Position numbers and translations under genes: made by a program. Below, piece by piece: positions 1 to 11,967 of a stretch of DNA of 64,000 bases; the stretch's first letter is position 1, and each line of letters begins with the position of its first letter. Under the pieces are notes generated by a model, which saw nothing but the letters and a program-made list of their open reading frames with translations, had not been told where the DNA came from and searched no databases. Source of the DNA: Podospora pseudoanserina (Eukaryota; Ascomycota; Sordariomycetes; Sordariales; Podosporaceae); NCBI RefSeq assembly GCF_035222485.1, contig NC_085920.1:6696001-6760000 (forward strand), given 5' to 3'.

Positions 1-3000
1 CAGCAACTGAGCTCCAGCGGGTTGCGGGTGTTTCTGGATTTGCGTTTCGACTACAATTTCTATTCTGATTTCTGTACACATCTATCTCTTTTGCATGGCG
101 AGATTTTGGGAGGGAATTTGGGTTCTTTTCTTCTGGACATTTTATCTTTTCTCTATACATTTCTTCTCTGGTACATTATGTTTTTTTTTTTTTTTTTTTC
201 ATGGGTTTTTCTAGAATTAGGGGGACAGTGAAGGGTGCTTCTCAGGGGGTCGCATATACTAGGGGATGGCGAAAACGATGCCGAACTTATAGGTGTAGAA
301 GACTGGGAGTTCGGCAGCTTTGCTCCAGAAAAGGGAGCGGGCAATAAGGGGGGTTTTAAGGTGTGTTATTTGAGGACCTGTGATGGCGCAGGTTACGAGC
401 CTTCTTGGGCCAACTACTATACCCATTTCATTAAGCAGAAATACGATCAATGTAACAAGCACCTTTGAGTGTGCATCTGCAAAGGTTACAGCTCTTCTCC
501 AGTTCCACGTTGCCGCTCTGCAAATCAAGGCGCCTCCTTCCCAATCAGTCCAGTTGGAAGAAATGGGAAGTTGGCCGTCAATCAGACGAACTAGAAGCAG
601 GAGGCACGCACTGGGTCCTTCCCGCTCCCGAGTTCCTACCTCAGAAGGAGGGCTGCAGTCTGACCGTTGCTCCTTCTTCCCGCAGTCAACTCCCGTAGGG
701 CGCCTGCCAGGTCGATCCCACAGTGACGTTATCAGCCTCCAGTTCAACATCACTTCACCGCCTTATCGTCCGACCTCTGACTAACACACCCTGATGCGCA
801 AAATATACAAAGTCGTCACGCCAACATCTGTTTGCTGTCTGCCTTCCCGAGCAAGTGATGTCGGGCCCTACCTGAGGGCTTTTGGCAGTGATGACTGTGG
901 CTGAACCCAAGGTGCGGCCAACTCGGCGGCCATCTTCAATGGCGGCAAACCGACCACCAGAAACTCACAAAAGCCATGTGCTTTCCAACAGTGCACTCGA
1001 TAGCTTTGATCTCCGCGCGTGGACGGCAGATCGTCGCCAAACACATTGCCATGGCTGTGCTTGTCAGGTATGTCTCCCCTGATCAAGGAATGCTCAGGGG
1101 CAGCCTTCATGAGGGCTCCTACAGCGGATCAGTTCTGCTGTTGACGAGATGACCACGCCGTGCTGATTTCAAATGCAGTCATTTCTTTTCACACAGACAT
1201 CACACGATCCAGGGCCATATCCATGAAAGCCCAGCATAGAGCGCTAGCCTATCATGTGTCCCATCTGCGATCTTCAGGCTCAACTATTCATGGACTCGAA
1301 CAAGTGCCTGACAAATCCTCGGGTTTTGGCTCCTCCTCCGACACAGCAGAGAGCGGGCATTTGTGCCTTTGTGATCGGGAACTTCACCCACAATCCCCAA
1401 CAGCTCACACAGGTGTCACGATTTGATACCAACCTCGGTCTCAAGGGGAAAACGCCACTGGGCCATTGGAAGACCACGTCGTGCGAACAAACAAGACTGG
1501 TATCATGGCCACAGACAACAAGCGATCTCCAAGAATGCCCTGGCCCAATTAGGAGACTCGAGGGTAGCCAACAGTCGACATCGGGCCCGCACCAATGATG
1601 TTTGAGAGAATTCTGCTGGCTGAAAGCAATCTCAACTTTCCCCTGGAAGATCTGTTTCAGCGATGACTTTGTTACCCGCGAAGACCGAAGACCATGCGAT
1701 AACACTCAGCGGGGAGTTACTGCTGTCAAGTCTGGCATGAGGGTTACACAGCCGCGCTAGAAATAGCTCCAAACCAGAACATGTCAACCACCACCTCAAA
1801 TTGTGTTGGACACTCGTGAATGGGCAGCGACCGGGCTCGTGCTATGACAGTGCGAGCAGATGACCAAGTGGTGAGTGCAATTCTTCACCTCTCACCGTAT
1901 TTTGTGACAACGCGAGCATCCGAGCTCACCTAGCATGCTGGGTCCCTAGCCATTTCCGCGGCCACTGTGCCACCAAGATGCCTAATGGTGGCAGGGAGCT
2001 CAAAACACCGAGTGTCTTCTTGCGAGATAGCATGGCGACCCGGGTCTGACTCGGCCCATCGGCTCCGGCGAGGTGTCCGGCGGTCATGCTCGCTAATGAA
2101 GATCCGACAGCTTCCGGAAGGTCAGACGTCCGTACGGAGGCCGTGGCCCGGCTATATCTCCGCGATTCAATGCCAAGACCGGATTTAGATCCAACTGTAC
2201 CACAACGACGTCGACATCGCATCTGGAATTGTTCGAGAAGCGGTCATCATATCATGCATGGTAAATCACTGCGTCTGAAGGCGATTTGAACAATACGAAC
2301 GGTCACATATGCTTGTGTTACGCATCGCTCGGAGTCCGGATCATCAGGAGGACGTGTACGGCACAAGCACAACCGAGCAACCCGACAGTTGTGCTGCGTC
2401 ATGCTCTTCCATGGAGCGTTTGCCTTTTTGGAGCGTCAGCAGCCACCGGCCATATAGGCGCCCCTCGGGGATGAGCTGACGGAGAGGATCCCGTCGGCCC
2501 GCAAGCGGATTTCCACCTACCAGGTCTGGCTGACAGAACTGGTGAGTTTGACAATACTTTTTTATTCTGTTGGCCCGGCATACCTGTTGGAGCACATCTC
2601 GTTGGTCAGTCTCCAGACCGGCCTGTTACCAACAGTTGCTGCGCAGCAAGTGAAGCGCAGCAGCCCGGTAAATGCATATCAAGGTTTGTTTCGCTGCAAT
2701 CACACCCCCTTGCCAGAAGGCAAGCCTCCCTTGTTTTCTGTTTCTTGGGTGCGATTTAACTATGCAAGGACGGTTCCTGACTTTGCAACGATGTTATGAA
2801 ACACGACCACGGCATCTGGGGATCGTAAGTGCATTTTCTCCTGGTCATAACTTTTTACTGATCGGTGGAGATTGTTGTTATGCGCCCGGATTGCTGTAAA
2901 CAAGAATGAACTGTGTTTGTCTGGCAACGGTCCCATGCGGGTCAACCATTTGCGGCTCAATCCCGCTTCCCCGAGGCCCGTTACACCCCGGTACCGGGGC

Positions 3001-6000
3001 CCGCTTCCAACATTGCCGACTCCGGCGCCGCTCTGTCGTTGGCCACTTGAGCAGATAGTGAAAAAGATTTGGGTGCAGGCAATCTGTGGAGAATGGCCCG
3101 GGTTCTTCTTTGAGATGCCGTTGCTGTCTCGGTGCTGGATCTGTAACGAGACCCGGAGAACGGGACACCCCCGGCAGGCAGCAGCGACCGGTCCCTGTCC
3201 AAGCACGGCTCATTCATCTTTTTTTATCTACGGTCAGCCACGATATCAACAAGAGGACGCGCTTATTTCCTAGCTGCAGGGTGGAACCAGGTGATGCGAC
3301 AACACCAGCCCCCGTTGCAACATCGAGTGGCCAGCTCAACATTTTGAAGGGAATGAGACAACTTCTAGAAAGACACTGCGCCGTAGGGGGGCGTCCCATG
3401 GTGACCCGATGATGGCTGGGTTTCACCTGGGATATGGTATGGTATCACTGGGTGCTTCTCGCGGCTAGCATTCACGGATTGCGTCTATACGAACCCGCCA
3501 GTGCGATAGGCGGAAGGCAGATGTCAAGTTTTGTGGATTACCCGCGGGCGGACCAAGGTGACGGTGCGATGCACCACCAGCTAAGCCCTGGAACCCGGTG
3601 AGCTCCACACCAGGTGCGAGGATCCTTGTGGGGTTTTTTGTTTCCTTACAAGACTAACGACGCCATGAGGAGGGGTGGTGACAGAGAGACGGATGGCGCT
3701 CACCATGTTGGCTGGAACTTTGGCAGGGATGGGTATCCGAACAACAGGTATGTTTTCTGATTTGCTCCGTGATAGCGGTACGACGTCGAGATGGCGAGAT
3801 AAAACCGGCGGGATGGAACCATGGCGTTCTTGACAAATCTCACTGCTGGGACTCAAAGTGGCGGCAGGATATCAGATCTCATGGTGTACGAGACGAACCG
3901 GACAGGGCCCAACGACTACGCTTATGTTCAGTTTTACCAAGGCGGAGTTGCACAAGCGCTGCGCTGGCAATAGACGGGGGGGGGAGGGGGGGATGTTCTT
4001 GAATTGGAAACCGATAATGAGAATGATTTCTATTGTTGTCGAGGATTACTGGCTTGTGGAACGGAAGTTGTGGTGGTTGGGGGAGATGGTTCACACACGA
4101 CGAGATGAGGTGTGGCGCATGGAGCCAAAATTGTTGTCGAGGACGAGCCAGAAGACGTCAACAAACTGCTAAACCTGGAGGGTTTGTTAGGGGAGGTAAT
4201 TTCCCCGTTGCTTGGTTTTGATGGTTAATGTGTTGGTTTGCAAGAGCATGTGGTGTTTCAATATTGCATTTCCGATATGATGATTATTACTGATGACGAT
4301 GGGATGAACTTTGTCAGCTAACGAATGCATTTTTTTGGTTGTGAGAACGCCTCAAAACGTGGCACATGCAGGGAATTATAGATTGAGGACCCCGATAAAT
4401 CCGGGCCGTCTTGTCGATGAGAATAAATCCGGCCAATACGACGGTCCACGTTATATAGGTAGACGGAGATGTCCGTTTTGGATGAGACGGTTTGTGTTGT
4501 TGTTGTTGTTGTTGTTGTTGTGGTTGTTGTTGGGGTGTGTTTGAATGGAAATGCGGGGAGAGGAGAGGGGGAGTTTGCTTGTTAGGTTGACCGCCTTCTT
4601 CATCAGGAGGCCAGACAGGGCAAGCAATAGCAAGCGATGCTTCATGTGCCGCGATGAGGCAGCGAACATCCCGCGCGAGGTTTTCCTGTGAAGGGGACGA
4701 TTGGGTTGGGGGCTACCGAGAGTAGTGGTGGTGGTGGTGGTGGTGGTGGTGGTGGTGGTGGTGGTGGTGGTGGTGAATAGAGAGGGGTGGTGAATGGAGG
4801 GTGGTGTTGTTTTGGCACGTGCGGCTTGAGGGATGTGGGAGAGATGCCGGGTGGGAGAAAGATGTATGCACACCTACCTTGCCGGGTTACCTAAGCTGGG
4901 GGGTAGGGGTAGAGCAAAAACGGAGGATATCTATCGATTTACTGAATAAATTTATGCTGATGGAAGGATCTGCACTATTGACGTTATCCGCCTCTAGCGC
5001 GCGTTAGTTCGCGCTTAAGACCTGGGAAATTTGGGGCTCTTGGCAGCTGCGGCGGATTACGTGAAGGAAGGCAAAAGGGTCAAACAAGCGCGGTTTTTTT
5101 TTCCAAAGATGGTTTGGAAGGAGGGAGGAGGTATTGGCTTTCTAGAATCTTACATGTGCGATTGTCAGATGCAGGTTGCTGGCGCTTGTGAGAGCGCGAA
5201 ACATTTGCTGATGGTGCAGGCGAGGCTGGGGCGGGAGTTGGCTGAATGCCAGGCGTAAAGCCCCACTATTGGGACGCTGAACGTCAACACAACACACCGT
5301 TGTGGCTGCTGGGTAAGAAGCGGGCAAATCCAAACAAACCGACGCCCCGCCCATTCTTCACGATTTTGATAGGGGACCGAGTGGTTTGTACCTTCCCACT
5401 GCCACGCAACCCTCTTTCAGTCGGGAACAGATCAGCAAGTGCAGGAGCACCTGAATCGTTGCGTGGGTCTTGGACCGTGTGGCTGCCGTTTTTGGAGGGT
5501 GTAGGTATCTTTTGCAGGCAGGAGCAACTGGGGGACTTTTGTTCACCATTCACCTGCAGCAGCTTTTCCAACAAATTCGCCGCCCAATTATCAAACCAAA
5601 CAACGGCAACAAAAAAACAAAACGGGGGACATCGCCAGTGATCAGCCAGAACTGATTGACACTGTGTGTGCTGGCACGGGGAGGCGTATCTAGACGAACA
5701 CGACGAGGTTGATCGACAGCAAGCAACAATCAATATTACATTTGTCCCTCGGGAATTCACACCACCAAGGGACTTTTGTTTGAGTGTGTGTCGGTGCGGT
5801 TATCGATCTGAGCGGGCAGCGGCGGGCCACGCCACAACGCGACCACCACCACCATCAGCTCAAAACTTACATCACACATACCAGGCCCGGAACGGACCAG
5901 CTATCAGGCCGATATTCTTGACCTGCCACCACCACCTCCTCCTCCCCACGTTTTTCCTTGTCTCTGTGGACTGGGCCGCGGTCTCTCCAAAAGGCGAAAC

Positions 6001-6481
6001 TTTTTTTTTTTTTTTTGTTTTTTGAACCACGCCACCGGTCTGCGTGCTGAAGCCGCCCCCCACCCCCCCTACCTACCTATTTACCTACCTACCTAAAGGC
6101 CGTCTAGGGAAATTCTTGCGATTGGAGGTTTTGGGGCGTGGAAAAACGTGGGTGTGTGGTGCAGGCTAGACCAGCTCACCGGCCTCGGTCCTGGCCTGGA
6201 GATTGAGATCTAGAAGTCTCGGGTTGAAAAGTTACCGGGTGATCAAAAGGGCTAGGGATTCTGATATTGGAGAAACCGCAAGGGGATCTAGGCACCGGGT
6301 GCGGGATAGGTTCGGCATTGAAGGGGAGGGAGATCGGGCAGAATTCTCGGGGTTTCCGGATTGTGGAGGGAAGAGGTCGGTGACGGGCTGGGAGGAAAAG
6401 TGGGAGGGAAATTGCTGTACAGGCCGGTTGCCGTCCGCTAAAGTTTTGTTGTTGATCAGCGGACTTGACAGCAGCCTAGCG
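1..6481. other. Long stretch without a supportable gene
   Basis: I see no reading frame here with family motifs, a plausible start or a consistent exon structure; all open stretches are short and of mixed composition. Visible landmarks are a T run at about 180-201, a (TTG)n tract at about 4495-4532, a (GGT)n tract at about 4725-4774, a T run at about 6001-6016 and a TACC-rich patch at about 6070-6095. The last few hundred bases before 6482 are presumably the promoter and leader of APC2. The GC level is ordinary, and I see no obvious repeat-induced AT-rich decay. A short, intron-rich or non-coding gene cannot be excluded. Confidence 0.6.
4495..4774. repeat. Two trinucleotide microsatellites
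   Basis: A (TTG)n run at about 4495-4532 and a longer (GGT)n run of roughly 16 copies at about 4725-4774 lie 190 bases apart. Read on the minus strand they give poly-Asn/His and poly-Thr, but no flanking sequence looks like a protein, so I treat them as non-coding simple repeats. Confidence 0.85.
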
Positions 6482-7104
6482 ATGGCAGGTCTAGTTGTGG
6501 CCTCTGCTCGGAGGCAGCAGCGGAGGAAAATGGTTTTCCAGTCTGTTTTCAGCGGGGAGGTTACCAGTACCACTACGGTAGCGGGAGTTCAGTATCCAGA
6601 TCCGGGACAGGGGTTAGGGGGTTTGATATTAGGGAGTGGTGCTGGTCATAGTGTTGACCCCTATCTTGCTCCTTCGTCGTCGGCCACGCTGGGGCATAGC
6701 ACACCTGAACCACAGCCACCACATCCATATGCGCGAGGTAATGAGTATGCGCCAGGTAATGAGCACCAGAGGGCGTATGATCAGGCGTGGGAGGTTGTAA
6801 CTTCACGGGTAGCTCTCCCTGCGAGTGCTGCCGGTCCAGGTCCGGGAGCGGGGGAATCAGGTCCCGGCTTATCACTGGAGGGTTTGACTGCTGCCCAAGA
6901 GCAACCTCAATCACGGCATCGGAGGAACCAGAAGGTAGACGAGGAACGGGAGCAGTTTCTGCAGTGTTTGTCCCTGCTAGAGAATGCAGAGGCTGTGCTA
7001 CCGGAAGCGAGGGAGAGGAGGGACGTGATAGGGTGGTATGTAAGCCAGGTGAGGGCGCACTTCGCCATGTGGGTGGTGCCCCTTTTGGCGGGGGGGTCGG
7101 ACAC

Positions 7105-7140
<36 letters not shown>

Positions 7141-9871
7141 GACTTTAGCAGCTCAGGGGGTTACCCACCGGAGGCATCAGAGGAATAAGCATTCGGTTGA
7201 TTCTACTGCTGCCGGAGGTGGCCGGGAGTGGAGTGGAGGGAGCCAGTATGATAGGCATATGGCCGTGGTGATGAGCACGATTGAGATGCTGGAGGGGGCG
7301 TTGGGCATGTATTTTGAGGGGTTGAATTCGTTGTTGGAGGGGTTGAGACGGGCTTCCGGGGAGGAGGACAATAGCTCGTTTGGGATGAAATTCAAGAGGG
7401 ATATTCATGCGCTGATTGCGAATTCTGCCTCGCAAGGCGGGGTGATGGGGAGTGTGAAAGTTGTTCTGACGAAGCTGGCCGGGGTGATATTGGGTGTGGA
7501 GGGGTTGATGGTTAATTTGGGTAGTAAGAAGGGGCCTTGGGGGGCGCCACCGGCTATTCCCCAGGAGAACGATTTCGATGTTTTGGCGGCGAAGAGAAAG
7601 TTAGGGGGGTTGGTGAAGCAACTGCACAATGTTGGGTTGACGGGCGAGAGGTTTGAGGTGCTGTTTGCGGAGGTTATGAACGATATGATGTCGAGATTTG
7701 TCAAGGGAGCTTATGCGGGAGTCTGGGCCGCGAGCGATCCTGAGGAGGGGAATGTGGTTGGGGGTGCTGGGACGGCTGCAGCCAGCAGTGTTTTTACGAC
7801 TTCGAGGGGGCCTGGAGGGGATACGACAGTGCCAGCTGCCACCTCTGCTTGTATCAAGTCGCTCAAGGACTGGGTCGAGAACCGGTATGCACAGTTGAAT
7901 GTCCAGGTTCTGTCGTGGATCAACGCGACGCCGATGTCACTGGCCGATCTCAAGGCATGCCAGTCACTGGCTTTGGGCCGGTTGGCTGCGTTGCGTATTC
8001 AGGAGCTGTTCGACATTGTTCTTGCCTGGCCGGATGCTAAGGGTGCGCTGGAGGATTTGAAGGCTACTATCACGACTACTGCTCGGAGACAGTTGCTCAC
8101 GGCAAACTTCTCGAAGGCGCTGGAACAAAGATTGTTACATCCTGGGTGCAGCACACTAGAGATTTTGCAGACGTACATCCACATCATCAAGACATTCCAC
8201 GCACTTGATCACAGCAAGGTGTTGTTGGGGAATATCGAGCCAGGACTGCAGCTGTATCTCGTCCAGCGTGAAGACTCCGTGCGGGTAGTAGTGGCCGGCC
8301 TGCTGGCCAGCAAAGAGGAGATTGAAGCTGCAGCAAAGGTTCAACAGATTGACGAGGACGAGAGATTGCAGCGAGGGGCGTCCGGTCCCAGAGCTGCTGC
8401 TGCCGACCTCGGCCGAAGAGAGATCAAAGCGCAGGCATATTCGACGCCAGGTGTTGCTGATTCATCAACGGCTACGACATACAAAACACCCACCACACGC
8501 AGCAGGCAAGGGAGGGATAGTAACCCATCGACCCCTGCTCCAGCACCAGCTCACAGGCAGGGACCAGTTCTGGCCCGCGCGAAGAAGGTCAACAAACTGG
8601 TCGAGCTCGCCAAGCTCCTCAACGAATCCGCCTCTGTCCGTCGCGCTGGTGCCACGGATGATGACCAAGAACTGGACTGGAACGACCTCAACTGGGTTCC
8701 TGACCCTGTTGACGCTGGCGCCAACTACAAGCGTCCCAAGTCCGAGGATGTGATCGGCACCTTGATCTCGGCCCTGGGAGCAGAGGATGTTTTCATCAAC
8801 GAGTTCACCGCTGTCATCGCCGAGCGTCTGTTAGGAGACCCCAAATCTTTCGAACAAGAAATGCGGGTGCTCAACCTCCTCAAACAACGCTTCGGAGAAG
8901 CCGCCCTCCAAAAGTGCGACGTTATGATCAGAGACATCCAAGAATCAAGAAAGCTGGATTCCAAAATCCGAAGAAATAACGCCGGTGGCCCACAACCATC
9001 CAATATCCCAGGGCAACCCCCAGTGCTGGCTACACCGGATAACAAGGGCAAGTCAGTCGCCACTCCCCAGTCTTCTGAGAAGAGCAAAGAACAGAAAGAC
9101 ACAGGATACCACGCTCGCATCCTCTCCCGCATGTATTGGCCCGCTTTTGAAAAGGAGCACTTCCTCCTCCCGGCTCCGATTCTCGACTTGCAAAAGCAAT
9201 ACGAAAAGGGGTATGAGGATCTGAAATCGGACAGAAAACTCACCTGGCTCAACCAGCTGGGTCAGACGAGGGTGGAGCTGGAGTTGGAGGATAGAACGGT
9301 GACGGTGGACTGCGATACCGTTCAGGCGACGGTTATCTATGCGTTTCAGTCGTCATCGGATTCCTCGACGACGCCGGTCAAGAAAGCGGTGGATGATTTG
9401 TATCTTGAGCTTCAGCTCGATGAGGATCTCATTGCGGCGGCGTGTGACTTCTGGGCGAGGAAGAGGGTGCTCAGGAAGGTTAGCACGGCGGATGGGGGCG
9501 TGTTTGTCGTTTTGGAGAGGCTGTCTGATGAGAATGCGCCTGTGGGTGAGGATGCTCAACAGGGCCAGGCGGTAGAGGAGAAGGGCAAGGAGAAGGAGGC
9601 GGCGGCGGCAGGGCCAAAGGAGGGAGGGGCGAAGAAGCTGAGTGATAAGGAGAAGGAGAAGAGGGAGGTGTATTGGAAGTACATTCAGGGGATGCTCACA
9701 AATTCGAGTGTGACAATGCCGATCAATCAGATTGCCATGATGATGGGGGTGTTTGTTATAGGGGGGTTTTCGTGGAGTCACGAAGAGCTGCAGTCGTTTT
9801 TGGGCGAGAAGGTGGAGGAAGGGGCATTGGAAGTTGTGAGCGGGGGGAAGTATAAGTTGGTCAGGAAGTGA
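6482..9871 (+). CDS. APC2: Anaphase-promoting complex subunit 2 (cullin-like)
   Basis: Single-exon gene, 1129 residues. APC2 is the cullin-like scaffold of the APC/C ubiquitin ligase: it binds the RING subunit Apc11 and drives destruction of cyclins and securin in the nucleus. The cullin-homology part is in the C-terminal half (about residues 560-1000), with characteristic text such as MYWPAFEKEHFLLPAP near residue 883. The protein ends in the small winged-helix APC2 domain (about 1060-1129, from YWKYIQGMLTNSSV to a basic end). The N-terminal half is less conserved and holds an 11-residue Ala run coded by (GCT)n at 7106-7140. The frame stays open back to 6203, but 6482 is its first ATG, so I start there. 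A Lys/Glu-rich linker (about 1025-1060) precedes the last domain. Identity is confident; the exact N-terminus less so. Confidence 0.92.
7106..7140 (+). repeat. (GCT)n run coding poly-Ala inside APC2
   Basis: About eleven GCT codons in a row inside APC2, giving an Ala homopolymer around residues 209-219 in the poorly conserved N-terminal half. It is a pure trinucleotide run, so its length may vary between strains. Confidence 0.9.
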
Positions 9872-10359
9872 GAGAATGTATAGGTTTATGAAAGGATGGA
9901 AACTGTAGCTCTTTATTGAGATCAGCAGGAGGTAGAGATACTACGAGCAACCTATTTATCAAACGCGATGTTGCATTGTCTTGTAGAGCTTTGATTACAG
10001 CTCTGAGCGTGGGAATAACCCCCCGTAGTTATCCAGCTGCTTCCTGACCGAGCCATTTACGAATGGATACCACTTGCTTGATGCTGCCTACCTGCCCAGG
10101 GTTGATACAGCCACATCGAGAATTCAACAAGCAATTGCTAACCAGTCCTGTAAACATCCATCCCGCAGAACAGACACACACAAGCCTTCAAATTGTATGA
10201 TGAGCGAACACCACCTCTAATAAAACTGAGTCGGGTATCACCAAGCACTCCATACTCCCTCCCCCTTTGCCGTCTAATCTTCGTTGCTTATGCACCCCAT
10301 GAAGCCACTGCGACATGTATGCTTTCCCATCCAACAAAGCCAGCCAAGCCGTCAAGTCC
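9872..10359. other. Convergent intergenic region, APC2 and 5-phosphatase
   Basis: These 488 bases separate the stops of two genes that point toward each other, so they should hold both 3' UTRs and polyadenylation sites. I see no coding frame, repeat or RNA gene in them. Confidence 0.6.
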
Positions 10360-11967
10360 TCATAACAAACCCCCATGGGCAAACCACCACCACCCCATCC
10401 CCACCATCGCCATCGTCCCCAGGAAAACCGCTCCCTCCTTGGTACTCCAAACCAAAGCCAACAAACCCACCACCAGCTCCCTCCTCCTAGCCGTCTGCCT
10501 CCTCCCCCAAGCCCAGACATCAATATCGACCGGGAGCCTTTTCTTTCCTACAACTTCCCCCTCCAGCTTCTTGCCTCCATCAGACAATGGCACCCTCCCT
10601 CTCCAAAAAACAGCCCTGTGATCCGAACTCCGCACCACAGGCAAACTCCCATACACACCCGTCTCGACCTCTGCCCCCTCGGCAGCGCTGAACAAAACCC
10701 GATCTGTCCACGCCGGCCATCGGTGCGAGGCAAATTTCCAGGGAACCTCGCTCCCCTCTGCTGCGGCAGCCTCATTCACTGCCCCTTCTGGCGAGTCCAG
10801 AATATCGTACTTGTATGTTGGGCCAAAGGTGACCTCCGCCTCGGACATTCCGTGGAATGTCCTCCCGGCGAGGCGTTCTTGAGTGAGCTGATCCCGGGAG
10901 AAGAAGTGGCTGTGGTGGTTTTCGGAGGCTGGGTCAAAGCTGGGGAAGGCAGAGCCGGGAGGGGGTGTGGTGGAGGAGATGCGGTAGTTGAGGTCGCCCG
11001 CCACAAACAGGTGCGAGGTAGGTTTGAAGATGGAGATGTCTTGGAGCCGTCGCTTTTGCTCTGGCGTCAGGGTGGGTGTGTCGTCGCTGTCAAGCGAGAA
11101 GGTGGAAGGCGGAGAAAGCAGCGGCGCGTCTTCCTCCTCACTAGAATCCATACTCCCCGTCCTCTCCAGCGGCATCGACCTATCCACTTGCGTCGTCGCC
11201 GGCCTCTCCCCAAACACCCCCGGCAGCACCACCCGCGGATCCTCAAACGTCAACCCACCCACCACCGCCCTCCAGTTCGCATTCCTCTTCTTGAGGTTCC
11301 ACTCCATAGCCGCCAAATGCGTAGCCACAAACGTCAGCTCCTGCCCTTGATAGTTCACCCTCACCCCCACCGCCCCCTTGTTGCCCATCCCGGCGGCCCC
11401 AAACCCCACCTCCCCTTCTTCTACCGTTCCAGAAATCCTCTCCGGACAAAGCGCAAACACCAACAGCGCCGTCATGCCCACGTTCTTCCCCTTCACAAGC
11501 GTGTACTTTTGCCCGGCAGCAGCGAGATTCAACGCCTGCCCGAAAGCGTCGTAATACCCCCTCAACCACCACTCCCCGAGGAAGGAGTATGATAGCGGTG
11601 CAATTTCCTGGAGCGACCTGGACCCATCAAGTTAGCAAGAAACCATCCGAAAAAGATCAGACGGCGGACTGGTGTGGGGTGGGCGGGTGAGGGAAAAGAA
11701 AAAGAAGAAAAAAAGAAAAAAAACATACATCACCACCAGTTCGGGCAAACCATCTTGTCCCAGCAGCGCATCCCGCAAGTGCCCCCCAAAAACAGGCACA
11801 TCGACGACATTCTTCGCGCAGTTAAACGTCAGCACCAGCAGCTCCACCCCCGCCTTGGAGAGCTTCATCCCGCCGTCGGTGGCCGTTTGAGGAGCGGTGA
11901 CGTCAATGTCAATGTTGATGCCCGCCGTGGGAGGGAGGTTCGCCGTGCTCCCCGATTGCAAGCCCAT
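10360..11967 (-). CDS. Inositol polyphosphate 5-phosphatase with C-terminal membrane anchor
   Basis: Two exons, complement(10360..11617, 11729..11967), 498 residues. The 111-base intron has donor GTATGT and acceptor CAG, and joins ELVVM to SLQEIAPL in frame. Family signatures are all present: NKGAVGV (about 159), THLAAMEWN (about 180), the catalytic GDLNYRI (about 287), PAWTDRVLF (about 384) and RSSDHRAVF (about 412). It should therefore be an active Mg-dependent enzyme that removes the 5-phosphate from PI(4,5)P2, PI(3,4,5)P3 or soluble inositol phosphates. A Ser/Asp/Glu-rich insert (about 225-265) interrupts the fold. The last 35 residues after a basic RRQTARRRE stretch are hydrophobic, with Trp- and Gly-rich segments, suggesting a tail anchor in the ER or another endomembrane. 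The start at 11967 is the first ATG ahead of the conserved region in an open frame. The precise subfamily is not resolved. Confidence 0.88.

Noticed and set aside
4451-4873. 140-residue minus-strand frame with poly-Thr and poly-Asn
   Set aside because: Its length depends on two microsatellites; no flanking domain, signal or conserved text.
10375-11592. 405-residue plus-strand open frame opposite the 5-phosphatase
   Set aside because: Pro/Arg/His-rich antisense composition; the minus strand has all catalytic motifs of the phosphatase.
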